A DNA stretch of 64,000 nucleotides, taken from NCBI RefSeq assembly GCF_000371925.1, contig NZ_AQVE01000023.1:1-64000 (forward strand), read 5' to 3'. The notes under the pieces are model-generated. The model was not told the DNA's origin, did no database searches, and was given only the letters and a program-made list of their open reading frames with translations. This document shows positions 53,408 through 63,997 of the stretch, in pieces. Numbering within the stretch: the first letter of the stretch is position 1; every line of letters begins with the position of its first letter. The position numbers and the translations under genes were made by a program. Source of the stretch: Thiolinea disciformis DSM 14473. Its GTDB lineage: Bacteria; Pseudomonadota; Gammaproteobacteria; Thiotrichales; Thiotrichaceae.

Positions 53408-55276
53408 TTAGCGGAAACGACTTGATTGATATTTGGTCCCCATAAAATCTTGTAAGCTAGAAACCACGGCAAACGCATCTTTTAGATGACGACGTTCTAA
53501 AGCAGATAGTTCTTCGGGTGCAACATAATTGCTAGGTTTTTGGCCTTTTTCAATTTGTTGTGCCTGATGTTGTAAACGTACCATGCTAATAAACTCCAAC
53601 GCATCCCGTAAATCTTCCACGCTGCTGCTAGGAATAGCGCCTGCTTTGCCGACCGCATCGAGTCGATCCCACGTATTCACGGAACTAACACCGGTGGCGA
53701 GCGCATAAACGCGTGCTAGATCGATAATGGGTACGACGCCACGCTTTTTCATATCCATGCCTTTTTCGTCGCTGCCATCTTTATTTTTATCGAGCACAAA
53801 ACCACGGAAGAAACCGAGTGGAGGCGTGAAAGTCAGTGCATTGCTAGCCATATGAGCTTGGAATAAACCACTTGCTTTAGTGCGTGCTAATACTTCGGTT
53901 TGGAGATTTTTCAATAAACTTTCATCACCATGCAGATAGCGCAAATCGAAGAAAATCGTGGAATAAAGCAGGGCTTGCGGCTGTGGATTATCAATCCACT
54001 CGCGGAAATAGTTGAGCCAAACCGAATAAGGCTGACGCCATTGATCATTGGTTGCCATAATATTGCCGGGGCAATATTCATAACCACAGGCATCCAATCC
54101 ATCACAAACAAATTTCGCTACATTGCGGAAATATTCACCATGCTCTGCTTCATTATACGCATCTGATAAAATCATACCGTTATCTTGATCAGACTGAGCG
54201 GTTTGCTCGCGGCGTGCCATCGAGCCTGCCACAATAAAGGCATAGGGAATGGGGGCTAGGCCAAACTTTTGTTCTGCCAAGCTAATTAATCGACGCACGA
54301 AGGCTTGACCAATCGAGCTAATCGCGTGACCGATATCGTAAGCGGGTAAATTTTGTTTGACTAAACCTACCAACACTTGTGGTAGCCCAATACTTAATTC
54401 ACTGAGCTGCCCCACCGTATTGGCTGCAAAAATATCACCAACTAAATAAATGGCTGTCGAGCTTTGGCTGCGTAATAGATCGGTCGCGGCAATGACACCG
54501 ACCACTTGATGGTTTTCAACGACTGGTACATGGCGAATATTACGCCGTGCCATGAGCAATAAAGCTTCTGAGGCTTGATCGCGTGGGGTTAAGGTGAGCG
54601 GGTTTGTCGTCATGATGTCGCTTATCGGGCGATCTACACTTAAGCCTTCGGCAACCACACGCTTCCGAAAGTCATAGTCGGTGACAATGCCGCGTAGATT
54701 TTGCTCAGCGTCCGTAATCATTGCACTCGCTGCATTTTCCATATTCATGCGGCGTGCTACGGCTTGAATACTGTCTTGTTCGCTAGTAAGCAAGGGCTTT
54801 TTCATAATATCGCGCACATGCAGCGCGATCATATTTGCGTCATCGGCTGCTCGCATATCTTTTAAAGCATGGCGTAGCCGCTCAGGTTTATCTTCCGAGA
54901 AATACTTGCTAAAGGACTCAAAACGTCGTGATAGATCAAGAAAAATGCGCGCAGGCACCGCATAAAAGATAGTGTCTTCGAGCGTGACTACATGCATACT
55001 TACCGTGCCACCGCGCAGCACTGAGCGATAACCTACCCAATCACCATCGCTGAACCGCCCATAGAGTTCACCATTATCTTGGAATACATCCACCGCGCCA
55101 TCGCGAATCAGGAAGACTTCTGTATTTGAGTCACCAACCCGCATTAGGCTTGTTCCAGCAGCAAGTTCACGTAATTGAACTTGTTTAGACACGGTGTTGA
55201 GTTCATCCATGGGAACATGCTTAAAAGGAGGGGTTTTCGCTAGATAATCGCGAATTTCGAGTTGCTCAATGCTCAT
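53408..55276 (-). CDS. cNMP-binding / CBS / DUF294 nucleotidyltransferase-like protein
   Basis: The product has 622 residues. A cyclic-nucleotide-binding-like domain (10-130), two CBS domains (150-275) and a DUF294 GlnD-like nucleotidyltransferase domain (about 330-450) with GSMARREQTAQSDQDNG occur in order, followed by a helical C-terminal domain. It probably links a nucleotide signal to nucleotidylation of an unknown protein. Many gammaproteobacteria carry it beside a DnaQ-like exonuclease gene; none is seen here. Divergent from the STAND-type gene. Confidence 0.85.
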   Translation of the reverse strand: MSIEQLEIRDYLAKTPPFKHVPMDELNTVSKQVQLRELAAGTSLMRVGDSNTEVFLIRDGAVDVFQDNGELYGRFSDGDWVGYRSVLRGGTVSMHVVTLEDTIFYAVPARIFLDLSRRFESFSKYFSEDKPERLRHALKDMRAADDANMIALHVRDIMKKPLLTSEQDSIQAVARRMNMENAASAMITDAEQNLRGIVTDYDFRKRVVAEGLSVDRPISDIMTTNPLTLTPRDQASEALLLMARRNIRHVPVVENHQVVGVIAATDLLRSQSSTAIYLVGDIFAANTVGQLSELSIGLPQVLVGLVKQNLPAYDIGHAISSIGQAFVRRLISLAEQKFGLAPIPYAFIVAGSMARREQTAQSDQDNGMILSDAYNEAEHGEYFRNVAKFVCDGLDACGYEYCPGNIMATNDQWRQPYSVWLNYFREWIDNPQPQALLYSTIFFDLRYLHGDESLLKNLQTEVLARTKASGLFQAHMASNALTFTPPLGFFRGFVLDKNKDGSDEKGMDMKKRGVVPIIDLARVYALATGVSSVNTWDRLDAVGKAGAIPSSSVEDLRDALEFISMVRLQHQAQQIEKGQKPSNYVAPEELSALERRHLKDAFAVVSSLQDFMGTKYQSSRFR

Positions 55277-55488
55277 AATTTAACCTGTCGAGGGCTGCTA
55301 TACCCTTTATTTTTAAGAATTAAAAATTAATTTTACGCTAAGAACTTGCCATGCTTGTTGATTTGAGGCAAGAAATAAAAATTATTAGCGTTAACGGCAT
55401 GGTTTTCATTCATCTAGGAGTTGTGTTTAAACCTTTACTATTCAGGAACTTTCCAAATAAGCTTAACAATAATAAGAAGGGGCACTGC

Positions 55489-57033
55489 ATGGGGGTCTTC
55501 ATGACCTATCATCCGAACGCAGCAGGGGCGTTATCGGGTGGTTTAAAACATGACTGGTCAGCTATGCGCTTTGGGCGTGAGGCAGAGCTAGCGGAATTGA
55601 GTAAGTTTCTTAATAATCGGCAGCATCCAATTGTTACTATCCACGCACCGGCTGGTATGGGTAAGACCACCTTGGTTCGCACTTGGCTTCAGCGTTTAAC
55701 AGAAAAAAATGATCTGGATGTTGAGTGTATTTATGGTTGGACTTTTGGCAGCGAATTACCCAATGACCCAGAGGATCTGGCTGGCCTAGAGCAATTGGCT
55801 CGTTGCTTTTTAGGATCGTCTTCGAATACTTTAAATACCTCGGCTAAAATTGCTCAACTCGCCGTACACTTTTCTCAGCATAAAACCTTATTGGTTTTTG
55901 ATAATGTGCCCAGTGATATTTTCCAGCTTAATTCTTCTATGCCTATGCCTTTGGATTGGTTGCATAAGCTTTTAGGGTATCTATGGGAAAATAATACAGG
56001 GCTATGCGTTTTAATCACTGATGCTGTTTTATCCAAAACTATTACTGATGATCCTAAGGTCGGAGTAATAAAACTCCAAGCAATGCCTGCCGAGGATGCT
56101 AAATCATTTTTATTAAAACAAGGGGTAGCTGCGGACGAGGTTTCACTAGGTGAAATAGTGCGGCATCTTAATAATCATCCTTTAGCTTTTTCCTATGGTG
56201 CTAGCTATCTCAAAAACTATTATCGAGGCCATAAAGAGGGTTTAGATAGTTTACCCATTTGGAAGGACTCCAACGGTTCTTATGCCGCGCGGCGGGTATT
56301 GGCAGGATTTTCTAAGAAATTAAAAGACACCCCTGAACTAGCACTATTATATTTATTAAGCTTTATTCGCCAATCAGTCAGGCCACAGCAATTATTTGAA
56401 TGCATTGATTATTTAACCCGTGCTTGTTCTAAACGTTCGGGTGTTTCTGGGTATTGGTTTTCGTTTATTTTGCCCGCTAAGCATCATGATGAAGAAGAGG
56501 ACGGTGTGGGTCTACCCGAGTGGTTTTGGCCCATACGTGGTATGGCCTTACGCAAACTAAAGGCTACTTATAAGCGTTTAGAGCATTTGGGTTTATTAGC
56601 CGCTGAAGCTGAGCCGGAAAGTTTCGAGCTACATAGTGTGGCACGCGATTATTTTTTTAGTGAATTAAAAACGCGTTATCCTTCCGATTGGATGGAGTTT
56701 TACCGCGTCCTTTATGAAAAATATCACAAGTCTTTAGCCTTATTGCCGCTAACGGAAACGATTGTAGTTAATCCTTTTACCCGCAAATCTTTGAGTGTTG
56801 ATCCCGCTAAGCTAGAGGCTAGTATCGATCAGGCAGTAAAAGAAAAGAATTGGTTGGATGCTTTACGTTGGTCGGCACAATTAAGCACGGTCTATACTCA
56901 TCAGGGTGATATGAAGCAGGCTGTAGCTTGTTTACGTCAGTGTGCGGCTTATGCGCGTTTGGGGGGGGATAATACCGCTTTACGTCAGAGTTTAGAGCGG
57001 ATTGAAGAACTGACTCAACGCGTGGCGGCTTGA
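55489..57033 (+). CDS. STAND/NB-ARC-type ATPase of unknown role
   Basis: The product has 514 residues. Walker A APAGMGKT (53-60), a Walker B-like TLLVFDNV near 133, the NHPLAFSYGASYL motif typical of NB-ARC ATPases, then a winged-helix-like region and C-terminal helical, TPR-like repeats (NWLDALRWSAQLSTVYTHQGD). No toxin or other effector domain is visible at either end. I chose ATG at 55489 with AGAAGGGG 6 nt upstream; the start at 55351 lacks one, and 55501 is a possible alternative. STAND proteins sense ligands, including phage components; the role here is unknown. Confidence 0.65.
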   Translation: MGVFMTYHPNAAGALSGGLKHDWSAMRFGREAELAELSKFLNNRQHPIVTIHAPAGMGKTTLVRTWLQRLTEKNDLDVECIYGWTFGSELPNDPEDLAGLEQLARCFLGSSSNTLNTSAKIAQLAVHFSQHKTLLVFDNVPSDIFQLNSSMPMPLDWLHKLLGYLWENNTGLCVLITDAVLSKTITDDPKVGVIKLQAMPAEDAKSFLLKQGVAADEVSLGEIVRHLNNHPLAFSYGASYLKNYYRGHKEGLDSLPIWKDSNGSYAARRVLAGFSKKLKDTPELALLYLLSFIRQSVRPQQLFECIDYLTRACSKRSGVSGYWFSFILPAKHHDEEEDGVGLPEWFWPIRGMALRKLKATYKRLEHLGLLAAEAEPESFELHSVARDYFFSELKTRYPSDWMEFYRVLYEKYHKSLALLPLTETIVVNPFTRKSLSVDPAKLEASIDQAVKEKNWLDALRWSAQLSTVYTHQGDMKQAVACLRQCAAYARLGGDNTALRQSLERIEELTQRVAA

Positions 57034-57063
57034 TTAATTTCAAGCCGCTACAGAAAGGTACTA

Positions 57064-58338
57064 TTAAAAAATACTCGGAATAAAGTAGAACGCTACAATG
57101 GCCACCAAGGTGGGGGCAAGTGCAGCTAGCAGCAAACCTAAGGGATTTACAGCGTCGCCTTCAAAATAATTTCTTAAAATAGCGATACCAGCAGGGTTTG
57201 GCGCATTCGCAATCACGGTTAAGCCGCCACCCGTCACAGCACCAGCCACTAAAGCATACTTAAAGCTATCGCTTAAGCCATCGACGGTTGAGCCTAGGTA
57301 GGTAAGTGCAGCATTGTCAGTCACAGCCGTTAATGCAGTAGCACCGAAGTACACAGCTGTATCACTCATACTCATTAATAGCGGTTTTAGCCACCATTGT
57401 TGTACGCCACCCAGTACAACTAGACCTGCTAAGAAGAAGGCCACCAACAAGCCCTCACGGACAATCAAGCGATTTTGGAATTGCGGATACGCAGCGGTAA
57501 CGCCTAAGAAAAATAAGAATAAGCCCATGAAGATTGCAGGATGATGCGAAAACACGACAACGCCAGCTAAAAATAAGAGATGCACAATAATAATAGCGGC
57601 TGGAACTGGCCGATTGCCTTCTTCTTGCATCGTAACGGTTTCAATCGGCTTTAATTCTTTGGCGAATAACAAGGTAACAATTAATGCATTCACGAATACA
57701 GCAATGGCAGCGCGCCAGCCGAAGTGAGTGAGCATAAAGCCCATATCCCACTGCCATGTATTGGCGACCATCAAGACGGGCGGGGCGGCAAAAGGTGTTA
57801 AGGTTCCACCAATCGATACATTAACGAATAAGACGCCTAAGGTGGCATATTTGAGGCGCTCAGAAATTTTTTTACCGTAGATACGTTTGGCAAGAATAAA
57901 CGCAGCGAGTGTCATGGCAGCGGGTTCGGTAATAAAGGAACCTAACAAGGGCACAGCAAATAAAGTGACGAAATAAAAGCTCATGGTTTCTGGCCACGGC
58001 AATAACTTAGCCAAGACTTCGACCAGCTTAGTCGATAATTCCAAAATGGGGCGTGTGCCGGCAATCACCATAATCGCAAAGACAAACATGGGCTCGGTGA
58101 AATTACGCGTATCGATATAGTCGACGGCAATCGTTTTGCCATCAAACACGAACATAAATATCATTAAAATCATTGCCCAGAAGCCGAACACGACCTCCAC
58201 TTCGCCTAGCAAATGCCAAACACCTGCATGACGCGGACTTTTATGTGCTAAGTTCTCGAAGAATTTGGTGGAAAAGGTGTGCAAAATCGCGATGGCGAAT
58301 AAGACAGTACCGATATGCTGAATGGTGATGGAAGTCAT
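57064..58338 (-). CDS. Putative Na+/H+ antiporter (Na_H_antiport_3-like)
   Basis: The product has 424 residues with about 11-12 membrane helices. Segments such as RHAGVWHLLGEVEVVFGFWA, FVNVSIGGTLTPFAAPPVLM and TALTAVTDNAALTYLGSTV fit the putative Na+/H+ antiporter family. The start at 58338 has AGGAG 8 nt upstream; the longer frame to 58368 does not. It is convergent with the STAND gene and divergent from proS. Ion specificity is not shown. Confidence 0.8.
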   Translation of the reverse strand: MTSITIQHIGTVLFAIAILHTFSTKFFENLAHKSPRHAGVWHLLGEVEVVFGFWAMILMIFMFVFDGKTIAVDYIDTRNFTEPMFVFAIMVIAGTRPILELSTKLVEVLAKLLPWPETMSFYFVTLFAVPLLGSFITEPAAMTLAAFILAKRIYGKKISERLKYATLGVLFVNVSIGGTLTPFAAPPVLMVANTWQWDMGFMLTHFGWRAAIAVFVNALIVTLLFAKELKPIETVTMQEEGNRPVPAAIIIVHLLFLAGVVVFSHHPAIFMGLFLFFLGVTAAYPQFQNRLIVREGLLVAFFLAGLVVLGGVQQWWLKPLLMSMSDTAVYFGATALTAVTDNAALTYLGSTVDGLSDSFKYALVAGAVTGGGLTVIANAPNPAGIAILRNYFEGDAVNPLGLLLAALAPTLVAIVAFYFIPSIF

Positions 58339-58494
58339 TGCATGGCTCCTGTTTTTGGGAGCTGGCATTTTATACGACTTATTGCTGCTGTGGCTAATTA
58401 ACTGTGTTCACCGTGATTCGAATCCGCGCTATGATTCAGGCATTTATCGCCAACTGTGTGGCGGTTTTCTATTTAATAAACGGATAAAAAAACA

Positions 58495-60207
58495 ATGCGT
58501 GTATCTCAATTTCCTCTTTCTACTTTGCGTGAAACACCTGCTGATGCTGAAGTTATTAGCCATCAATTAATGCTGCGATCCGGCATGATTCGTCGGACTG
58601 CTTCAGGTTTGTACACATGGATGCCACTGGGTGTGCGCGTATTGCGTAAGGTGGAAGCGATTGTGCGTGAGGAAATGAATCGAGCAGGGGCGATTGAATT
58701 ATTAATGCCTGCGATTCAACCAGCCGAATTGTGGCAAGAATCTGGACGCTGGGTACAGTATGGACCTGAGTTATTACGCTTGAAGGATCGACACGGACGT
58801 GATTTCTGTGTGGGACCCACGCATGAAGAAATTATTACCGATTTAATGCGCAAAGAGCTGAGCAGTTATAAGCAATTGCCTGTGAATTATTATCAAATTC
58901 AAACCAAATTCCGTGACGAAGTACGTCCCCGTTTTGGCGTGATGCGCTCGCGTGAGTTTATTATGAAAGATGCTTATTCTTTCCACCTCACGCCTGAGTC
59001 TTTAGTGGAAACCTATCAGGGTATGTATGATGCTTATGTGCGCATTTTTCAGCGCTTGGGCTTAAATTTCCGTCCAGTAGCGGCGGATAATGGTTCGATT
59101 GGCGGTACTGGTTCACACGAGTTCCATGTATTAGCCGAGTCGGGTGAAGATGACATTGCGTTCTCGGATAGCAGCGATTATGCAGCGAATATTGAAATGG
59201 CCGAGGCGGTTGCGCCCCGTGCTAACTTGGCAGCACCGACGGAAATAATGCGTGAAGTGCACACCCCGAATACTAAAACCATTCAAGCCTTGGTGGATAC
59301 TTTCAAATTGCCGGTTGAGAAAACGGTCAAAACCTTGATTGTGGCTGCCTCCGATCAAGTAGAGGCCGACTTTGTTGCTTTATTAGTGCGTGGTGATCAC
59401 GAGCTAAATGAGATCAAAGCCGAAAAGCAGCCTGAGGTCGAAGCCCCATTGCGCTTTGCTACGGAAGAAGAAATCCGTGCGATTATGGGTGCTGGCCCTG
59501 GTTCTTTAGGTCCAGTTAATGCACCAATTCCGGTGATTATTGACCGTAGTGTAGCGGTAATGAGTGATTTCGGTGCGGGTGCGAATAAAGAGGACTATCA
59601 CTATTTTGGTATTAACTGGAATCGTGATCTGCCGATGCCTCGGGTAGCCGATTTACGTAAAGTAAAAGTGGGTGACCCCAGTCCTGATGGTAAAGGTCAA
59701 TTAGGGATTGTGTGCGGTATTGAGGTAGGGCACGTCTTCCAGCTTGGTAAAAAATATTCAGATGCGATGAATGCCACTGTCCTAGATGAAAATGGCAAGG
59801 CTCAAACGATGTATATGGGCTGTTATGGAATTGGTATAACGCGGGTGGTGGCTGCTGCGATTGAGCAAAATAATGATGAATTTGGGATTCGTTGGCCTAA
59901 AGCCATGGCACCTTTCCAACTTGTGGTTGCGCCGGTCAATATGAAAAAGTCTCAGGCAGTAGCGGATGCAGCCGAGTATCTCTATAAGCAATTGCGTGAC
60001 GCAGGCTACGATGTGTTATTGGATGACCGTGATATGCGCTTGGGTGCTATGTTTGCGGATCATGAGTTGATTGGTATTCCGCATCGCTTAGTGGTGTCGG
60101 AGCGCGGCTTGCAAGCAGGCGAGCTTGAGTATAAAGCCCGTAGTGGTGGCGATGCTGAGAAAGTAGCACCTGATGATGTGCTCGAATTTTTACGTGCACA
60201 TGTCTAA
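58495..60207 (+). CDS. proS: Prolyl-tRNA synthetase
   Basis: The product has 570 residues, a class II synthetase of the bacterial type: [16 protein letters not shown] and [21 protein letters not shown] (motif 2), an inserted YbaK-like editing domain (about 230-390), motif 3 [18 protein letters not shown], and the anticodon-binding domain. It charges proline onto tRNA-Pro and edits alanine. Length is normal and the gene intact. Confidence 0.97.
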   Translation: MRVSQFPLSTLRETPADAEVISHQLMLRSGMIRRTASGLYTWMPLGVRVLRKVEAIVREEMNRAGAIELLMPAIQPAELWQESGRWVQYGPELLRLKDRHGRDFCVGPTHEEIITDLMRKELSSYKQLPVNYYQIQTKFRDEVRPRFGVMRSREFIMKDAYSFHLTPESLVETYQGMYDAYVRIFQRLGLNFRPVAADNGSIGGTGSHEFHVLAESGEDDIAFSDSSDYAANIEMAEAVAPRANLAAPTEIMREVHTPNTKTIQALVDTFKLPVEKTVKTLIVAASDQVEADFVALLVRGDHELNEIKAEKQPEVEAPLRFATEEEIRAIMGAGPGSLGPVNAPIPVIIDRSVAVMSDFGAGANKEDYHYFGINWNRDLPMPRVADLRKVKVGDPSPDGKGQLGIVCGIEVGHVFQLGKKYSDAMNATVLDENGKAQTMYMGCYGIGITRVVAAAIEQNNDEFGIRWPKAMAPFQLVVAPVNMKKSQAVADAAEYLYKQLRDAGYDVLLDDRDMRLGAMFADHELIGIPHRLVVSERGLQAGELEYKARSGGDAEKVAPDDVLEFLRAHV

Positions 60208-60216
60208 ATAAATGCT

Positions 60217-60240
60217 AGCCCAAGTTTAAATACTTGGGCT
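60217..60240. terminator. Bidirectional terminator after proS
   Basis: AGCCCAAGT / ACTTGGGCT with a 6-nt loop between convergent proS and the J-domain gene. The stem resembles the one ending the phage giant gene at 21790. Confidence 0.65.
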
Positions 60241-60254
60241 TTGCTAACTGCGTT

Positions 60255-61481
60255 TTATGGAGAAGCGCCCACCACATAAGACCGACTAATCCAATCTTGC
60301 AATAATAAATTACGCCGGTAAATTAAAAAAATATTAAAAAATATGGTTATTTTAAATCCTAATAAGCAAATTAAAGTGATGAGGTGGCGGATATAAGCGT
60401 GCCAAAGTGGTAAACGTTGATGATGCTTATTGACTACCTGAAGTTTGAATATTTTTTTCCCCAAACTGCCTTGCCACTGACTCGCTTCTATTAAAGGATA
60501 AAGCAGTAGCCAAACCAAAAAGCTCATTAAGAAACTATCAATACTGGGAAAATAATCGGCTTTAAGAAAATTCAATATAAAATCTAAAGGTATAAAAAAC
60601 ACTACCATATCGAGGGTATAAGCGAAAATACGTCGCATGTAGCTCAAATTTCGGGGTGTGACTTTTTCTGAGTGGTGATGTGTACTGGGAGGCGTCAAAT
60701 AAACTAAGACAGCATCGGTTTGTGTTTCTCCGAATTGTTCACGCAAACCCTGCCATTGCTGATCCCAATCAAATAATTGATCTAGGTAGTGTAAGACCGG
60801 TTGTTTAATAAAAAGCGTTTTCTGCTCTAAGGACTTTACATTCGCTTCAGAAATAATTCTGAATAATTCATGGCTCAGATGCTCACGAAATTCGAGATCT
60901 GCAAATGAAGGAAGTTTTTCTATAAAAGTCCAATAACTGACACTAGCACGTGCCACTTCCGTATGCAGATTAATCGAAAATTGTTTTTGAAAGCTGATCC
61001 AATCTTTTTCTATTTGTGCTTTGGCGCCTAAGCTGATCGGGTCTTCTAGTTTGGCTGGCGCTGGGAGCAGGCTAATGGTAGACGCCTCTGCCAGTGGTTC
61101 AGGTGCTATTATAGGAGCGCTGAGCTGAGCTTCTTGTGGTGGTAAAACCGTTTCTGAATTATCGGTTTCAACTTGGTTTTTATTCGCTACATGGATGGAA
61201 GAGTGTATTGAAATATCATTATTAAAGCTAATGTCATCTGCTTTTGCCTTAACTGCGGAAGTGCTTATTGATGGATTAGCGCTGTTAGGCGGTTCTGCTA
61301 GTTCCCACTCGTCCTCCTCTTGCTCAGCTTGCCACGCCAAAGCTTGTTGGTAGGCGATGTGCAAGGCTTTAAACCCTTCTGGATCGTCGTCGGGGCGTGT
61401 TTTTTTAAGCAGTTTTGCATAAGCTTGCTTAATGGTTTTCTGGCTTGCGTTAGGGCTGATGCCGAGCGTTTCCCACCACAT
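60255..61481 (-). CDS. J-domain-like protein with C-terminal RDD membrane domain
   Basis: The product has 408 residues. Residues 1-50 form a J-like domain with KKTRPDDDPEGF, where the His of HPD is Arg, as in the E. coli DjlB/DjlC type. A Ser/Pro/Glu-rich linker and a helical region follow, and residues 275-400 hold an RDD-like membrane domain (RRIFAYTLDMVVFFIPLDF, LGKKIFKLQVVN). It is adjacent, 2 bp away, to the HscC-like gene, so it may be its membrane-anchored partner. Confidence 0.75.
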   Translation of the reverse strand: MWWETLGISPNASQKTIKQAYAKLLKKTRPDDDPEGFKALHIAYQQALAWQAEQEEDEWELAEPPNSANPSISTSAVKAKADDISFNNDISIHSSIHVANKNQVETDNSETVLPPQEAQLSAPIIAPEPLAEASTISLLPAPAKLEDPISLGAKAQIEKDWISFQKQFSINLHTEVARASVSYWTFIEKLPSFADLEFREHLSHELFRIISEANVKSLEQKTLFIKQPVLHYLDQLFDWDQQWQGLREQFGETQTDAVLVYLTPPSTHHHSEKVTPRNLSYMRRIFAYTLDMVVFFIPLDFILNFLKADYFPSIDSFLMSFLVWLLLYPLIEASQWQGSLGKKIFKLQVVNKHHQRLPLWHAYIRHLITLICLLGFKITIFFNIFLIYRRNLLLQDWISRSYVVGASP

Positions 61482-61483
61482 GT

Positions 61484-63184
61484 TTAAAACAGCCTATCTT
61501 GTTCAATAGTATCTAAAAATTGGCTAAATTCAGTCTGAGCTTCGCCAATAGCGCTGGGATCTTGCTGCTCTAAAATGGACTCAAACCACCGTATCGCCCG
61601 TAATACAGCTTCGCGCTGATCACCCAAACGTCCTTCATATAAACGCTCGGCGCGGGCTAATAACGCTAGATTCATTTCTTGTTCGCGTGGGTGGAATTTC
61701 AACGCACTCAGTTTCGCTTTGCTGGCGGCGATGTCCTGCTCATTCAATTGACTTGGTGTATTGAGTATCATTTTATAATGTTTTTCGCCGGTAGAAATAA
61801 CCTCGACGTCCACTTCTAACACACCATTCACATCATAGCTCAAGCGTACCGTCACGCCTTCTTCGCCTCTTTTGGCTTTAGGGAGGCGCACCTCTAATTG
61901 TCCAAGGCTAATATTGTTTTTCACCAAACGATGTTCACCTTGGAAAAACTCCAAATTGAGTTTAGTTTGGTTGTCATTCACGGTGTAATACGCACTCATC
62001 CGACTGCATGGAATCACGGTATTACGCTCAATAATCGGACTGAATAAATCGCCTTGAGTACTTAAATGATCGTTTTCATTATAAGTTCCAACGCCAAGGG
62101 AGTAAGGGCAAACATCGGTTAACACCATATCTTCTAAGGCTTGGTCACGCGCTTTGAGACCAGCCTGAATCGAAGCGCCCATAGCGACCACTAAATCAGG
62201 GTCGAGATTGGCGGAAGGCACGCGGCGGAACATTTTGGCAATCAGTGAGCGGAAATACTGCATTCGTGTGGCGCCGCCAACTAAAATCACTTCATCTAAA
62301 TCAGCGGGTTTCAATTTGGCATCGCGTAATGCGGTTTCAATGGGGCGTTGTAAGCGTTGCCACAGCGGCTCACTAAGCTTAATAAAATCTTCTTTATAAA
62401 GGCTGATAGTTTCTTTTTGTGCTTTTAAAAATGGTTCAACTTTAATGACATCCGCCTGATTGAATTGGCGTTTGGCTTGCTCCATTTGCGCTTGCACTAA
62501 TTGCAATTCGTGCGGATTGAGCTGCGTTTTATTGAGATGCAGTGTACTCAGGAATTTACTCACTAAAATGCCCGTGAAATCTTCACCACCCAAATAATTA
62601 TCGCCTGCGGAAGCATGGACTTCGAGTACGCCTTCAAAATACTCCATGATCGACACATCGAACGTACCGCCACCCAAATCCAATACGATAAACTGCGTGT
62701 GCTCAGGCTTTTCATGCAAGCCATAAGCAATCGCGGCAGCGGTTGGTTCATTGATGAGACGTTCGACTTTTAAACCGGCTAATTCACCAGCCAAAATAGT
62801 GGCTTTGCGCTGAATATTATTGAAATAAGCTGGAACACTGATAACCGCTTCGGTAACGGCCTCGCCCAAATAGTTTTCGGCATCTTCTTTAAGGCTTTTC
62901 AAGACGAACGCAGAAAGCTCGGGCGCAGAGTACGTTTTTTTCGCTAATGTTAACTGGCGATCCGTTCCCATATAACGTTTAAACACTGAAGCAGTAGCAT
63001 TAGGGTGTGTCAATAAACGTTCCTGTGCCGCCCTTCCTACTAAAACCTTGCCATCTTGGCTGATATGCACGACTGAGGGTGTCAGGTATTCGTTCAAGCG
63101 ATTCGGAATAAGCTCCGCTTGGCCATTCTGCCAAATCGCGGCTGCACTATTGGTAGTGCCTAAATCAATGCCTATTATACTCAT
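61484..63184 (-). CDS. HscC-like Hsp70 chaperone
   Basis: The product has 566 residues, shorter than DnaK and close to Hsc[36 protein letters not shown] and [10 protein letters not shown] define the ATPase domain; the substrate-binding part is short, with little helical lid. The RPD-type J protein encoded directly downstream supports an HscC-DjlB/C-like pair, which in E. coli is not the main heat-shock system. Separate from any heat-shock operon seen here. Confidence 0.88.
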   Translation of the reverse strand: MSIIGIDLGTTNSAAAIWQNGQAELIPNRLNEYLTPSVVHISQDGKVLVGRAAQERLLTHPNATASVFKRYMGTDRQLTLAKKTYSAPELSAFVLKSLKEDAENYLGEAVTEAVISVPAYFNNIQRKATILAGELAGLKVERLINEPTAAAIAYGLHEKPEHTQFIVLDLGGGTFDVSIMEYFEGVLEVHASAGDNYLGGEDFTGILVSKFLSTLHLNKTQLNPHELQLVQAQMEQAKRQFNQADVIKVEPFLKAQKETISLYKEDFIKLSEPLWQRLQRPIETALRDAKLKPADLDEVILVGGATRMQYFRSLIAKMFRRVPSANLDPDLVVAMGASIQAGLKARDQALEDMVLTDVCPYSLGVGTYNENDHLSTQGDLFSPIIERNTVIPCSRMSAYYTVNDNQTKLNLEFFQGEHRLVKNNISLGQLEVRLPKAKRGEEGVTVRLSYDVNGVLEVDVEVISTGEKHYKMILNTPSQLNEQDIAASKAKLSALKFHPREQEMNLALLARAERLYEGRLGDQREAVLRAIRWFESILEQQDPSAIGEAQTEFSQFLDTIEQDRLF

Positions 63185-63577
63185 TGTTTTGCTCTGCTTT
63201 AGATCTAGCTGCTAATCCTACAACGAGGATAGTTGATAAACTAGAATAAGCTGACTTGATGCAGGGCAGACTCAGCTAGGAAAGTGGTTGTCCTCGTTTA
63301 ATAGAGCTCTTGCATAAGTCAAAAGTTAATCAAATCTGGCTTATGCAATGAACCACGCTACAGCTTAGTCAGGAACTTCATTTGACTTACGTATTACACA
63401 GTTAACTGGCTTGAAAATTGATTTATGAAAGAGGTCTATTATTGGGGTTTGTGGATTTAATTGAAGAGACTATTTTAGTGTATCGGCTGTTTTGAGGGGA
63501 TTATCTATTTGGTTTGCGTTCGAAATAGCGTGTGGTTTTTATAGTTGAAATGTATTTTTTGTCTCAGGAGTAAAAAT
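63185..63577. other. AT-rich intergenic region with inverted repeat
   Basis: This 393-bp stretch has no convincing ORF. It holds a 9-bp inverted repeat TTGCATAAG (63310-63318) / CTTATGCAA (63340-63348). Promoters for the flanking divergent genes should lie here, but I see no clear one. Confidence 0.5.
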
Positions 63578-63997
63578 ATGTTTCCTATTAGTTCGTTTTC
63601 TGGTGCATTTAATCCTTACCTTTCTTATCCTTATCACGGGGCAGCTTATGGGCATAATGCACCGTTCCCAATGCCACCGCGTCCATTTCCAACGCATTTA
63701 GTTGAGCCTATGATTGGGCGTTGGGGGCGACATGCTCCCGAGTTGAATTTGTCAGATAGACAGGCCCAGCGTTTGTCGAGCGTGTTTAGCAAAAAATTCC
63801 AACATGATTTTAATGATTCATTACAGTTGGCTAATGTCTCTTCGGTGAGAGATATGGATAGGTCAGGTAATATTAGTGTTGGCGATATTGCTTTAGCGAG
63901 TAGAGCGCGAGCTATTGATAGCACTGTATCACCTACAAAGCCTTATGCTATTACACCGGACGTAGCCAGCGCTTATTATAGTAGAAGAGAATTCTAG
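63578..63997 (+). CDS. Small protein with EF-hand-like loop
   Basis: The product has 139 residues. The N-terminus is Pro/Tyr/His/Gly-rich and disordered; residues 55-85 are helical; residues 92-103 (DMDRSGNISVGD) match the EF-hand calcium loop with D92, D94, S96, I99 and D103. There is no obvious signal peptide. The ATG at 63578 has AGGAG 7 nt upstream; the upstream start at 63545 has none. The family is not recognised. Confidence 0.65.
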   Translation: MFPISSFSGAFNPYLSYPYHGAAYGHNAPFPMPPRPFPTHLVEPMIGRWGRHAPELNLSDRQAQRLSSVFSKKFQHDFNDSLQLANVSSVRDMDRSGNISVGDIALASRARAIDSTVSPTKPYAITPDVASAYYSRREF

